Below, one piece after another: positions 1 through 7,939 of a DNA stretch of 64,000 bases (position 1 is its first letter; each line of letters opens with the position of its first letter). The position numbers and the translations under genes were made by a program. The notes beneath the pieces were generated by a model, which saw only the letters and a list, made by a program, of their open reading frames with translations, was not told the DNA's origin and ran no database searches. Source of the DNA: Lacrimispora sphenoides (GTDB lineage: Bacteria > Bacillota > Clostridia > Lachnospirales > Lachnospiraceae); the NCBI RefSeq assembly GCF_900105215.1, contig NZ_FOIP01000001.1:806001-870000 (forward strand), given 5' to 3'.

Positions 1-1471
1 TTTGCTGCGCTGTCTGGATCTCCCGGTTCATATTCTCAATTTCTTCCCGCAGGGCGGATAACCGTTCCACGGATGACTTTTCATTTTCCCATTGGGCCTT
101 CTGGGAAGCAAACTCATCATGAAGCTCCGCCAACTCCTTCTGAAGCTCTGCAAGGCGGTCCTGGCTTAAACGGTCGGTTTCCTTCTTTAGGGCAGCCTCT
201 TCAATCTCCATCTGCATAATACGCCTGGAAAGCTCATCAAGCTCAGCCGGCATGGAGTCCAGTTCTGTCTTTATCATGGCACAGGCTTCATCCACTAGGT
301 CAATGGCCTTATCCGGCAGAAAACGCTCGCTGATATAACGGTCAGACAAAGCGGCTGCCGATACCAGGGCAGAGTCTGTGATTTTTACCCCATGGTAGAC
401 CTCATACCGTTCTTTCAGTCCCCTTAATATGGATATGGTATCTTCCACCGTAGGCTCGTCGACCATGACCGGCTGGAAACGCCGTTCCAAAGCCTGATCC
501 TTCTCTATATACTGGCGGTATTCATCAAGTGTGGTGGCGCCGATGCAGTGTAGCTCGCCTCTGGCAAGCATAGGCTTTAACATATTGCCTGCGTCCATGG
601 AACCTTCTGTCTTACCTGCTCCTACAATGGTATGAAGCTCGTCAATAAACAGAATGATCTGACCGTCACTTTTTTTCACTTCATCAAGAACGGCCTTTAA
701 ACGTTCCTCAAATTCACCCCGGTACTTGGCACCTGCCAGCAATGCTCCCATGTCAAGGGCAAACAGCTTTTTGTCCTTTAATCCCTCCGGTATATCGCCC
801 CGGACAATCCTTTGAGCCAGGCCTTCTACCACGGCAGTCTTACCGACTCCAGGCTCACCGATCAAAACCGGGTTGTTCTTCGTCTTCCTGGAAAGGATCC
901 GCACCACATTCCGGATCTCGCTGTCCCGTCCGATGACAGGATCCAGCTTCTGGTCCCTGGCCCGCTCCACCATATCATAGCCGTATTTAGTAAGGGTATC
1001 GTAGGTTGCCTCCGGGTTGTCATTTACAACACGCTGATTTCCTCTTACCGTGGATAGGGCCTGTAAAAAGTTTTCCTTTGTTATGCCATAACTCCGAAAC
1101 AGCTCCTTTACCGCTTTGGATGGCTGCTTTAACATGGCTAAGAATAAATGCTCTACAGAAACGTATTCATCTCCCATGGCCTTTGCCTCATCCTCGGCGC
1201 TTATTAAGACCTTATTTAAATCATTGCTGATGTAAATCTGTCCTCCCCTGACCTTGGGAAGTTTTTCTATTGCCTGAGCCGTTTCATTTAAGAATTGCTC
1301 TTTTTGTATATTCATCTTGGTAATGAGTTTCAAAATCAGGCTGTCTTCAATGGTAAGAAGGCTGTACAGCATGTGTTCCTGCTCGATCTGCTGATTTCCA
1401 TATTCATATGCAAGCTTTTCGCAATTCTGGACGGCTTCCATCGATTTTTGCGTAAATTTATTGATGTTCAT
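1..1471 (-). CDS. clpB: ATP-dependent chaperone ClpB, 5' part (runs off the left edge)
   Basis: Encodes the first 490 or so residues of ClpB, the Hsp100 disaggregase that works with DnaK to pull apart aggregated protein in the cytosol. Visible in order are the Clp N-domain (from [14 protein letters not shown]), the first AAA+ module with Walker A GEPGVGKT, Walker B LFIDELH, the sensor-like [15 protein letters not shown] and arginine-finger region DQALERRFQ, and then the charged coiled-coil middle domain (repeated Glu/Lys/Leu from about residue 410). The middle domain separates ClpB from ClpC or ClpA. The second AAA+ module lies outside the window. The start is fixed by GGAGGAG seven bases before the ATG at 1471. 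A consensus promoter with an inverted repeat lies upstream. Confidence 0.95.
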   Translation of the reverse strand, partial: MNINKFTQKSMEAVQNCEKLAYEYGNQQIEQEHMLYSLLTIEDSLILKLITKMNIQKEQFLNETAQAIEKLPKVRGGQIYISNDLNKVLISAEDEAKAMGDEYVSVEHLFLAMLKQPSKAVKELFRSYGITKENFLQALSTVRGNQRVVNDNPEATYDTLTKYGYDMVERARDQKLDPVIGRDSEIRNVVRILSRKTKNNPVLIGEPGVGKTAVVEGLAQRIVRGDIPEGLKDKKLFALDMGALLAGAKYRGEFEERLKAVLDEVKKSDGQIILFIDELHTIVGAGKTEGSMDAGNMLKPMLARGELHCIGATTLDEYRQYIEKDQALERRFQPVMVDEPTVEDTISILRGLKERYEVYHGVKITDSALVSAAALSDRYISERFLPDKAIDLVDEACAMIKTELDSMPAELDELSRRIMQMEIEEAALKKETDRLSQDRLAELQKELAELHDEFASQKAQWENEKSSVERLSALREEIENMNREIQTAQQ

Positions 1472-1512
1472 AATAGCTCCTCCTTTTTTTCCGTTATGTA
1501 AAAGTATTGCTT

Positions 1513-1557
1513 TATTTGTTCTATATGTAATATAACAAATAGTGTTTCCTGTGTCAA
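1513..1557 (-). promoter_or_regulatory. clpB promoter overlapped by an inverted repeat
   Basis: On the minus strand TTGACA (1557-1552), a 17-bp spacer and TATATT (1534-1529) form a consensus sigma-A promoter about 58 bases before the clpB start. An inverted repeat TATTTGTT-N13-AACAAATA (1513-1520 and 1534-1541) covers the -10 and the start site, with three more symmetric pairs inside the spacer. It matches neither the CIRCE element (TTAGCACTC half-sites) nor the CtsR direct repeat. An operator role is an inference. Confidence 0.75.
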
Positions 1558-1691
1558 GATAATTTTTCAGGATTCCAACAGAATTCCAACAAAAATCTTA
1601 CAGTTTTAAGCCCTGCATTGTTTTTTCCAGGACCTTCCTCTATAATCAAAGCAGTGATTCTTATCCCTTACATTCAGGAGGTGACACTTTC

Positions 1692-2225
1692 ATGAAAAAT
1701 ATTTCCCGCCGCGGGTTACTACTCCACGGAGCAGCCGCTGCTGTTTCCCTGTTTCTTTTTGCAGCCACAGTCCCCTTTGACAGCTTTGCCCACACAAAGG
1801 ATGAATCCATATATCTGTCCGGTGCCTGGATAAAGGATGAGGTTGGCTGGCGTTTTTTTAATCAATGGAATTCCTCCTATCCTGCCGGAAAATGGGCGGA
1901 ATACCAGGGCCATTCCTATTATTTCATGGATAATGGGTACATGGCGACCGGCTGGCGTTTTATCAATGACAACTGGTATTATTTTAATCCCAGTCAGGGA
2001 AAAGAGGAAGGCTCTATGGTAACCGGCTGGGTATATGACTCTGATCATTGCGGCTGGTTTTACACGAACCAGATTGGAATCATGGTAACCGGTTGGCATA
2101 AAATCGATGGCTTTTGGTACTATCTTAACCCGAATTCCGACGGTCTACTCGGTCTTATGGCTGTAAACCAATTTGTTGACGGTTCCTATGTGGATGCAAA
2201 CGGGCGCATGAATGAAGTCAGGTAA
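1692..2225 (+). CDS. small secreted cell-wall-binding repeat protein
   Basis: A 177-residue exported protein built almost entirely of GW/YY aromatic repeats of the cell-wall/choline-binding type (PF01473-like), for example GWRFINDNWYYFNPSQGKEEG and GWHKIDGFWYYLNP. Such repeats fold as beta-hairpins and bind teichoic-acid choline or wall glycans. The N-terminus (ISRRGLLLHG, then a hydrophobic stretch, then DSFA) is a signal peptide with a twin-arginine-like SRRGLL motif. No enzymatic domain is present. AGGAGGTGAC precedes the ATG. It stands alone, convergent with the MATE gene and sharing a bidirectional terminator. It resembles the wall-binding modules of the proteins at 37387, 39926 and 44293. 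Function beyond wall binding is unknown. Confidence 0.8.
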   Translation: MKNISRRGLLLHGAAAAVSLFLFAATVPFDSFAHTKDESIYLSGAWIKDEVGWRFFNQWNSSYPAGKWAEYQGHSYYFMDNGYMATGWRFINDNWYYFNPSQGKEEGSMVTGWVYDSDHCGWFYTNQIGIMVTGWHKIDGFWYYLNPNSDGLLGLMAVNQFVDGSYVDANGRMNEVR

Positions 2226-2231
2226 ACGAAG

Positions 2232-2270
2232 AAAAGAGCAGTGCTGTTAAGAAACAGACACCGCTCTTTT
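2232..2270. terminator. bidirectional terminator between the wall-binding gene and the MATE gene
   Basis: AAAAGAGC pairs with GCTCTTTT around an inner CTGTT/AACAG stem with one bulge. A-runs and T-runs flank both sides, so it can serve both convergent genes. The MATE stop codon lies within the hairpin. Confidence 0.75.
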
Positions 2271-3569
2271 TTCTATTCCCCTGAATCTCCAGCTAAATAA
2301 AACCGCACGGAAAATCCAGTCAATAAACATACCATACCATACGCCCATGACACCTGTATTCATCACACGGACGAAGAAATAAGCAAATGCGATCCGGAAC
2401 AGCCACATGGAGAATATGGACACCACCATAGTAAATTTGGCATCCATAGAAGCTCTCAGGGCATAAGGAATGGTAAAGGCCAAAGGCCACACGATCATCG
2501 CATAGCTGTGGACCACCACCATACGGACGGATATTTTTGCAGCCTCCCCCGAAAGGTTGTAGACAGAAGCAAGCTGGTCTGAAAATACGACCATGACCGT
2601 ACACAACAAAAGAAGAATTCCGTAATTAGCGCCGACCAAAAGTCTGGTATAGCGCTTTGCCTCCTTTTTCTCTCCTGCTCCCACACATTGTCCAACAATG
2701 GTGATCAGGCCCAGGCCTATGGCATTGCCGGGCAGATACAGCAGGGTCACCAGGTTGGAAGCCACTGCGTAGCTGGCAATCGCCGCCGTTCCCAGGGAAG
2801 AGATCAGGCTTTGCAGCGCAAGCTTTCCAAACTGGAACATGCCGTTTTCCAGGCCGTTTGGGATACCAATGGACAGTATCTTCTTAATCATCGGAATGTC
2901 TGGTTTAAGATCCTCCAGACGGTTGATCCTCACAACATTGTCGGGACTTTGAATCATGAAAAGCATCACTACTGCAGCGGCCACCCGGCAAAACAGGGTG
3001 GGCCATGCCAGGCCGGTCACTCCCATATGAAGGCCGTAGACACAGACTGCATTTCCCGCTACATTCACGGTATTTATCACAAGGGACACTGCCATGGAAG
3101 CCTTGGAGTTTCCCATGGAGCGGAATAAGGCCGCACAGGAATTATAGACTGCCACAAAGGGATAGGACAGGGCCGTAATCCAGAAATAAACCACGGCGGC
3201 GCTCATGACTGACTCATCCACACTGCCAAAAATGGCCCTTAAAAGGCCTCCCCTGCCTGCCAGTGCAATAAGGGTAACAAGCACTGACAGTACAGTCGTG
3301 ACTCCAATGAGCTGCCCCGCTGCCTTGCAGGCATTCTCTGACTGCTTTTTCCCAAGATACTGGGACGAAATGACAGCACCTCCTGTAGCTAGTGCCGACA
3401 GCATCTGAATGACCAGGATGTTGATGGATTCCACCAGAGAAACTCCGGAAACAGATGCCTCTCCCACTGCCGCCGCCATCATGACATTCACCATTCCTAC
3501 TAAAACGATCAATATCTGTTCCACGATCAAAGGGGCCAGCAGCTTCATCAAATCTTTTTTAGTAAACAT
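2247..3569 (-). CDS. MATE-family multidrug/toxin exporter
   Basis: A 440-residue integral membrane protein with about twelve hydrophobic segments in two homologous halves, as expected for MATE transporters that export cationic drugs in exchange for Na+ or H+. Diagnostic parts are the N-terminal LMKLLAPLIVEQILIVLVGM, the conserved ALATGGAVISSQYLGKK after TM2, and NAIGLGLITIVGQCVGAGEKKEA at the start of the second half. Length is normal for the family. AGAGGAAGG lies just before the ATG. It starts 15 bases after the Gfo/Idh gene, so the two are probably cotranscribed. The substrate cannot be told from sequence. Confidence 0.9.
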   Translation of the reverse strand: MFTKKDLMKLLAPLIVEQILIVLVGMVNVMMAAAVGEASVSGVSLVESINILVIQMLSALATGGAVISSQYLGKKQSENACKAAGQLIGVTTVLSVLVTLIALAGRGGLLRAIFGSVDESVMSAAVVYFWITALSYPFVAVYNSCAALFRSMGNSKASMAVSLVINTVNVAGNAVCVYGLHMGVTGLAWPTLFCRVAAAVVMLFMIQSPDNVVRINRLEDLKPDIPMIKKILSIGIPNGLENGMFQFGKLALQSLISSLGTAAIASYAVASNLVTLLYLPGNAIGLGLITIVGQCVGAGEKKEAKRYTRLLVGANYGILLLLCTVMVVFSDQLASVYNLSGEAAKISVRMVVVHSYAMIVWPLAFTIPYALRASMDAKFTMVVSIFSMWLFRIAFAYFFVRVMNTGVMGVWYGMFIDWIFRAVLFSWRFRGIEKRAVSVS

Positions 3570-3583
3570 TAACCTTCCTCTTA

Positions 3584-4564
3584 TTATGCCTCAAACGGGT
3601 AGCGGATTCCCCACTGTCTTCTTAGCTCATCCATGACCTTCATTACGTCCAGGGTTGCCTTATGAGGCATCTGGGGACACTCTGTCCAGCCGTTTCTGAT
3701 GGCTTCCCCGCTGGCTTCAATCTGGTATTCATATCCTGATATCTGTTCCGGCCTGATGTGAGTTTCAACCAGCTCCCTATTGGCATTGTAAACCCGGATG
3801 GTCTCAAAATTATTGACATTCTCAACTACAAGGTATCCCTTGGTTCCGTATATGACTCCCATACGGTCGGAGAGCACCCGCAGGGAACTGTTTAAGATTG
3901 CCATCTTTCCTCCAGGATAGCATAGGGTTATGCTGTTCTGGGCGTCCACTCCGCTGTCTGTCTTAATCACACTGGATTTGATATCTGTAATCTCATCACC
4001 AAAAACAATGGAAGCGAAATTAAGAGTGTACACTCCTACATCAAGAAGGGCTCCCCCCGCAAGCTCCGGCTTTATAAGGCGCGGCTTGTCAGAAACCAGA
4101 TAACAGAGATTTGCTGTAAGGGTCATAGGCTCACCGATAACGCCTGAGTTTAAAACCTCTTTCAGGGTTTTTGCCATAGGCATGTATCGAACCCACATGG
4201 CTTCCGTTATCATAAGATTTTTTTCCTCCGCCAGATCGGTCATCTCCTTGGCCTGAGCATAGTTGGCAGCAAAGGCTTTTTCGCAGAGAACATGTTTTCC
4301 ATTTTCCAGGCATAGTTTCGCATTGCTGCAATGCTCAGAATGAGGTGTTGCAATGTAGATCAGCTGAATATCCGGGTCTTTCACAAGTTCCTCATAAGAG
4401 CCGTAAGCCCTTTCAATGGAAAAACGTGCCGCAAATTTTTCCGCTTTTTCCAGGCTTCTGGAGGCTGCTCCCAACAGAACTACCTGAGGCATCTGAAGCA
4501 TTGTATTTGCCAGTACCGATGCGATCCTGCCTGTTCCCATGATTCCGATTTTTAACGTTTCCAT
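3584..4564 (-). CDS. Gfo/Idh/MocA-family NAD(P)-dependent oxidoreductase
   Basis: A 326-residue oxidoreductase with an N-terminal Rossmann fold (KIGIMGTGRIASVLANTM) and the family catalytic lysine in CEKAFA, where EKP is usual. The C-terminal alpha/beta domain contains AGGALLDVGVYTLNFA, the hallmark of the dehydrogenase half. Members oxidise or reduce sugars, inositols or trans-1,2-dihydrobenzene-1,2-diol; the substrate here is not determinable. GGAGG stands eight bases before the ATG. A second gene of identical length and the same family lies at 20617-21591 and is clearly paralogous (ALLDVGVYTLNFA versus ALLDIGVYALSFA). Confidence 0.88.
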   Translation of the reverse strand: METLKIGIMGTGRIASVLANTMLQMPQVVLLGAASRSLEKAEKFAARFSIERAYGSYEELVKDPDIQLIYIATPHSEHCSNAKLCLENGKHVLCEKAFAANYAQAKEMTDLAEEKNLMITEAMWVRYMPMAKTLKEVLNSGVIGEPMTLTANLCYLVSDKPRLIKPELAGGALLDVGVYTLNFASIVFGDEITDIKSSVIKTDSGVDAQNSITLCYPGGKMAILNSSLRVLSDRMGVIYGTKGYLVVENVNNFETIRVYNANRELVETHIRPEQISGYEYQIEASGEAIRNGWTECPQMPHKATLDVMKVMDELRRQWGIRYPFEA

Positions 4565-4635
4565 GTCTTAAACCTCCGTACAATTATTTCATATATTTTC
4601 CTGTTCAGTATAGCACATGAAAAGAGTCTGTACAA

Positions 4636-5559
4636 TTATTCTTTTGGAATGTCCAGAGGGGCTGCCCCTTTGCACTCCTGCTCCATCCTTTGAACCAGTT
4701 CAATAAATGCCTTCATCTCTCTGCTGATCCATTTATCCCTGTGATAAACCATCTGTCTCCAGGACTGCATGTGAAAATCCTTCATGTTAAGAGGCATTAA
4801 GGTTCCTTCCTCAATATCCCTGCAAATGGTGAATTCCGGAAGAAAAGAGATCCCTGCGTTGCTGCGGAGAAGCTTGATGATGAATTCCGTATTGCCGATC
4901 TCCAGAAAGGGATAAACCTTTTTTCCATAAGCAGCGAGGTACTGCTCTAGCATAAACCGGTAGCTGGCATCCTTTTCCGTAAGGATCATTTGCTGTGAAA
5001 TGACTTGATCAATGGTAAGACCTGTTTCCATTCCAAAAGGATGGTTCTTTGAAGCGGCAAAAATAATGTTTTCAGGCTTTTCCATCACTTTTATCCATTT
5101 TGAATCATACATGCGCCTATCAAGGAAATACACCAGATCAATGGTATTATTGTTCATCATGGTAAGAAGCGCATCAGGGGAGTCCACGATAATGCTTACG
5201 TTGACTAAGGGATAAAGGCGGTGGAACTCCTGAATGAGGGGCGGAAACAAGGTAGAACAGATGGACTCAATGGTCCCGATCACCAGCCTTTTGGTAAGCT
5301 CCGAGGATACGGATAAAATATTTTTTACATGGGTTAAATTCTTTACCACTTCAGCCGCATATTCATAAAAGGTTTCCCCCTCATGAGTCAGGGTCGTCTG
5401 CTTTCCGATCCGGTCAAACAAATGAACATCTAATTCCCGTTCCAGCTGTTTGATCTGTACGGTGACAGCAGCCTGGGAATAGCCCAGCTTTTCAGCCGCC
5501 CTGCAAAAGCTTTTCCGGTTTGCCACCTCTAAAAATGTCTTTATTTCTCGAAGCTCCAT
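4636..5559 (-). CDS. LysR-family transcriptional regulator
   Basis: A 307-residue LysR regulator: winged HTH at residues 1-60 (MELREIKTFLEVANRKSFCRAAEKLGYSQAAVT, broken here only by family variation) followed by a periplasmic-binding-like effector domain. AAAGGAG precedes the ATG. It is divergent from the cysteine-desulfidase-family gene at 5723, the classical layout for a LysR protein controlling its neighbour. The shared intergenic region contains a paired AACGTT motif that could be its binding site. The effector is unknown; cysteine or a related sulfur compound is a reasonable guess from context only. Confidence 0.88.
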   Translation of the reverse strand: MELREIKTFLEVANRKSFCRAAEKLGYSQAAVTVQIKQLERELDVHLFDRIGKQTTLTHEGETFYEYAAEVVKNLTHVKNILSVSSELTKRLVIGTIESICSTLFPPLIQEFHRLYPLVNVSIIVDSPDALLTMMNNNTIDLVYFLDRRMYDSKWIKVMEKPENIIFAASKNHPFGMETGLTIDQVISQQMILTEKDASYRFMLEQYLAAYGKKVYPFLEIGNTEFIIKLLRSNAGISFLPEFTICRDIEEGTLMPLNMKDFHMQSWRQMVYHRDKWISREMKAFIELVQRMEQECKGAAPLDIPKE

Positions 5560-5586
5560 CTTAAAACTCCTTTCAATTTAAAAATA

Positions 5587-5611
5587 TTAAACGTTATCTT
5601 AAAAACGTTAA
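5587..5611. promoter_or_regulatory. candidate LysR operator with paired AACGTT motifs
   Basis: Two AACGTT palindromes, at 5589-5594 and 5604-5609, sit 15 bp apart within a larger, imperfectly symmetric AT-rich sequence between the divergent LysR and cysteine-desulfidase genes. Spacing and position suit a LysR site. Assignment is inferred. Confidence 0.45.
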
Positions 5612-5667
5612 ATTTTACATCCACACTTTTATATGGTACATTATAACTAATAAGAAATCAATGATTA

Positions 5668-5697
5668 TTGACAGGCTGTATACGGAAAATTAATGAT
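5668..5697 (+). promoter_or_regulatory. probable promoter of the cysteine-desulfidase-family gene
   Basis: TTGACA (5668-5673), an 18-bp spacer and AATGAT (5692-5697). The -10 overlaps the upstream in-frame ATG at 5693, so transcription would begin near 5704 and the ATG at 5723 would be the usable start. Confidence 0.45.
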
Positions 5698-5722
5698 ATT
5701 TCAGAAAGGAATTTATGTTCAT

Positions 5723-6997
5723 ATGGAAAGGGAATGTAATAAATACCGCAACTATGTCCAGATACTGAAAGAAGAACTGCTTCCTGCCATGGGCTGTACC
5801 GAACCGATCGCCCTGGCTTATGCCGCCGCAGTAGCCAGAAAAGCTCTGGGCCAAATGCCTGATAAAGTGGTGGTGGCAGCCAGCGGAAGCATTATTAAGA
5901 ATGTGAAATCAGTAATCGTCCCGAACACCGGCCATTTAAAGGGCATTCCTGCGGCTGTTGCAGCGGGGATCGTGGCAGGGAATCCGGAAAGAGAGCTGGA
6001 GGTCATAGCAGAGGTCTCGCCGGAGCAGATGATACAGATGAGAGAATTTATGAAAGAACGGGAGATCACGGTAGAACACCTGGATCAGGGGATTAATTTT
6101 GACATCCTGGTTACTCTGTATAAGGGCTCGTCCTATAGCAGGGTACGGATTGCGGGTTACCACACCAACATCGTCCTCATTGAAAAGGATGGGACCATAC
6201 AGACGGAAAAGAAAGCAGCTTTAGAAGAAGAGGCGCTGACCGACCGGACTTTACTCAATATGGAGGATATCTGGGATTTTATCAATTCCGTGGACATCTC
6301 TGACATCCAGGAAATCCTGGAACGCCAGATCCGTTACAACTGGGCCATTGCCGAAGAGGGGCTTAAGGAAAGCTATGGAGCCAATATCGGCAAGGTACTT
6401 CTTAAAAGTTCCGGAGATGACTTATCCGTCAGGGCAAAGGCCATGGCAGCTGCTGGTTCTGATGCCAGAATGAATGGATGCGGACTGCCGGTGGTTATCA
6501 ATTCAGGAAGCGGAAATCAGGGGATCACCGTTTCCGTACCTGTTATTGTATATGCAAAGGCCTTAAAGGTCAGCGAAGAGAAGTTATACCGGGCCTTAGC
6601 CTTATCAAATCTGGCTGCCATTCACCAGAAAACACCCATCGGCAGATTATCCGCCTATTGCGGTGCCGTCAATGCAGGAGCCGGGGCCGGAGCTGGAATT
6701 GCCTATCTCTGCGGAGGGGGCTATGAGGAAGTCATCCATACCATAGTCAATGCGCTCGCCATTGTCTCCGGTATCGTATGCGATGGGGCAAAATCCTCCT
6801 GCGCGGCAAAGATCGCATCATCCATAGAAGCCGGAATTCTAGGTTATAATATGTACATGCAGGGACAGCAGTTCTTTGACGGCGACGGGATCGTCACCAA
6901 AGGCGTGGAGGCTACCCTTCGAAATGTTGGAAGACTGGGGAGAGAAGGAATGAGGGAAACCAACAAGGAAATTATACGGATTATGATAGAGGTGTAA
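5723..6997 (+). CDS. L-cysteine desulfidase / UPF0597 (YhaM/CyuA-like) family protein
   Basis: About 424 residues. Begins MERECNKYRNYVQILKEELLPAMGCTEPIALAYAAA, whose CTEP motif supplies a conserved cysteine typical of the UPF0597/serine-dehydratase-alpha-like iron-sulfur family. Members include archaeal L-cysteine desulfidase, which splits cysteine to H2S, ammonia and pyruvate, and the enterobacterial CyuA. Further conserved parts are MNGCGLPVVINSGSGNQG, CGAVNAGAGAG and CDGAKSSCAAKIAS, which carry the remaining cysteines for a cluster. An ATG at 5693 is in frame, but the likely promoter overlaps it, and the family normally begins near MER; AGAAAGGA lies 12 bases before 5723, a rather long spacing. 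Divergent from a LysR gene. Confidence 0.82.
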   Translation: MERECNKYRNYVQILKEELLPAMGCTEPIALAYAAAVARKALGQMPDKVVVAASGSIIKNVKSVIVPNTGHLKGIPAAVAAGIVAGNPERELEVIAEVSPEQMIQMREFMKEREITVEHLDQGINFDILVTLYKGSSYSRVRIAGYHTNIVLIEKDGTIQTEKKAALEEEALTDRTLLNMEDIWDFINSVDISDIQEILERQIRYNWAIAEEGLKESYGANIGKVLLKSSGDDLSVRAKAMAAAGSDARMNGCGLPVVINSGSGNQGITVSVPVIVYAKALKVSEEKLYRALALSNLAAIHQKTPIGRLSAYCGAVNAGAGAGAGIAYLCGGGYEEVIHTIVNALAIVSGIVCDGAKSSCAAKIASSIEAGILGYNMYMQGQQFFDGDGIVTKGVEATLRNVGRLGREGMRETNKEIIRIMIEV

Positions 6998-7004
6998 CAT
7001 AGAT

Positions 7005-7042
7005 AAGACAGCAATTCCAGGGCTTCCTGGAATTGCTGTCTT
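7005..7042. terminator. strong bidirectional terminator
   Basis: A perfect 17-bp stem (AAGACAGCAATTCCAGG and its complement) with a four-base loop GCTT, followed by TTTT on the plus strand and by a T-rich stretch on the minus strand. It separates the convergent cysteine-desulfidase and chitosanase genes. Confidence 0.9.
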
Positions 7043-7060
7043 TTAACCTTAATAGCGATA

Positions 7061-7897
7061 TCATTTATCAATCTTAAAGGGATCTCCATACATTTCCCAC
7101 TCAAGAGGCTTTTGTAAGGAATAATTTTCTTCCTTTAGGAAATTCCTTTGGGCAATTGTTCTGCTTAAGTCTTCATGAGCACTTTCAAGTTTCATTACCT
7201 TATCTCTTTCATCAAGAAAAGCCGTAAGATAATCTGCTTCATTTCCTCCATCTGCCGGAGACTTCGCTTTATTTATCGCAGCCTCTCTTATGCCCGGAAA
7301 ACTTTCTTCATATGGAACAGATCCATCACCAGGGCCATGCATTACGATTGCATCATAGTAAATGAACTGACCCAAAATGGATAATCCATCTTTTACTGCC
7401 TGGTCAACTGCCGGATTAAAATACATAACATCTCTGATTTTGTTCTGTGCTTCCTGGAATTCTTCATCTTCGCTGGCAGCCTTCCAGTCATTTTCAAAAG
7501 CTTCCCCTAATCCTTCATGAGAATCCGAACCATTCACCTTTTCAAGAGCTTCTATGTATTTAGCCAGCTGATTCTCCGACTTTGTTTCTGTATAGCCCTT
7601 TACTAATTGCAGCATATCTCCCGTTCCAGAACAAAACCCGATGATTCCGGCTGTATAACCTCTCCCATCTTCAATATCTTCAATATAGCTGTATTGAGCC
7701 TTCCAATCCAACGATGAATTTTCTGCGCTGGAAACTAACTCCATCGCTATCTCTTTCTTTTCTAAGTCTTTCAAAGAACCGCTGCTTTCGCTCTCTTTCT
7801 TTAATTGACCGCCGGTTTGATTGGAAGTACATCCGGTTAAAACCAATAACCCTATGAGAGATACGATAACCATGATTTTGTTTGTTTTTTTATTCAA
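7061..7897 (-). CDS. GH46 chitosanase, predicted lipoprotein
   Basis: A 278-residue glycoside hydrolase family 46 enzyme that cuts beta-1,4-glucosamine chains of chitosan. The core KKEIAMELVSSAENSSLDWK and IEDGRGYTAGIIGFCSG is very close to the Streptomyces N174 type as I recall it. The catalytic pair is Glu59 (SAENS) and Asp77 (DGRGYT), spaced 18 residues as in the known enzymes. Later blocks such as YYDAIVMHGPGDG and the C-terminal W-YGDPF also fit. The N-terminus is a lipoprotein signal with lipobox LVLTGC (Cys23), so it should sit on the outer face of the membrane. An ATG at 7924 would translate the AAAGGAG ribosome-binding site itself; the TTG at 7897, ten bases after that site, is the likely start. 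Last gene of the PTS/GH4 operon. Confidence 0.93.
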   Translation of the reverse strand: MNKKTNKIMVIVSLIGLLVLTGCTSNQTGGQLKKESESSGSLKDLEKKEIAMELVSSAENSSLDWKAQYSYIEDIEDGRGYTAGIIGFCSGTGDMLQLVKGYTETKSENQLAKYIEALEKVNGSDSHEGLGEAFENDWKAASEDEEFQEAQNKIRDVMYFNPAVDQAVKDGLSILGQFIYYDAIVMHGPGDGSVPYEESFPGIREAAINKAKSPADGGNEADYLTAFLDERDKVMKLESAHEDLSRTIAQRNFLKEENYSLQKPLEWEMYGDPFKIDK

Positions 7898-7939
7898 GAA
7901 AAATTTTCTCCTTTCATCAAACAAAAGTTTACTGAAAAC

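Noticed and set aside
2688..3128. 146-residue plus-strand frame antisense to the MATE gene
   Set aside because: Composition (many His, Gln and Gly) and position fit the complement of membrane-protein codons; no ribosome-binding site or family.
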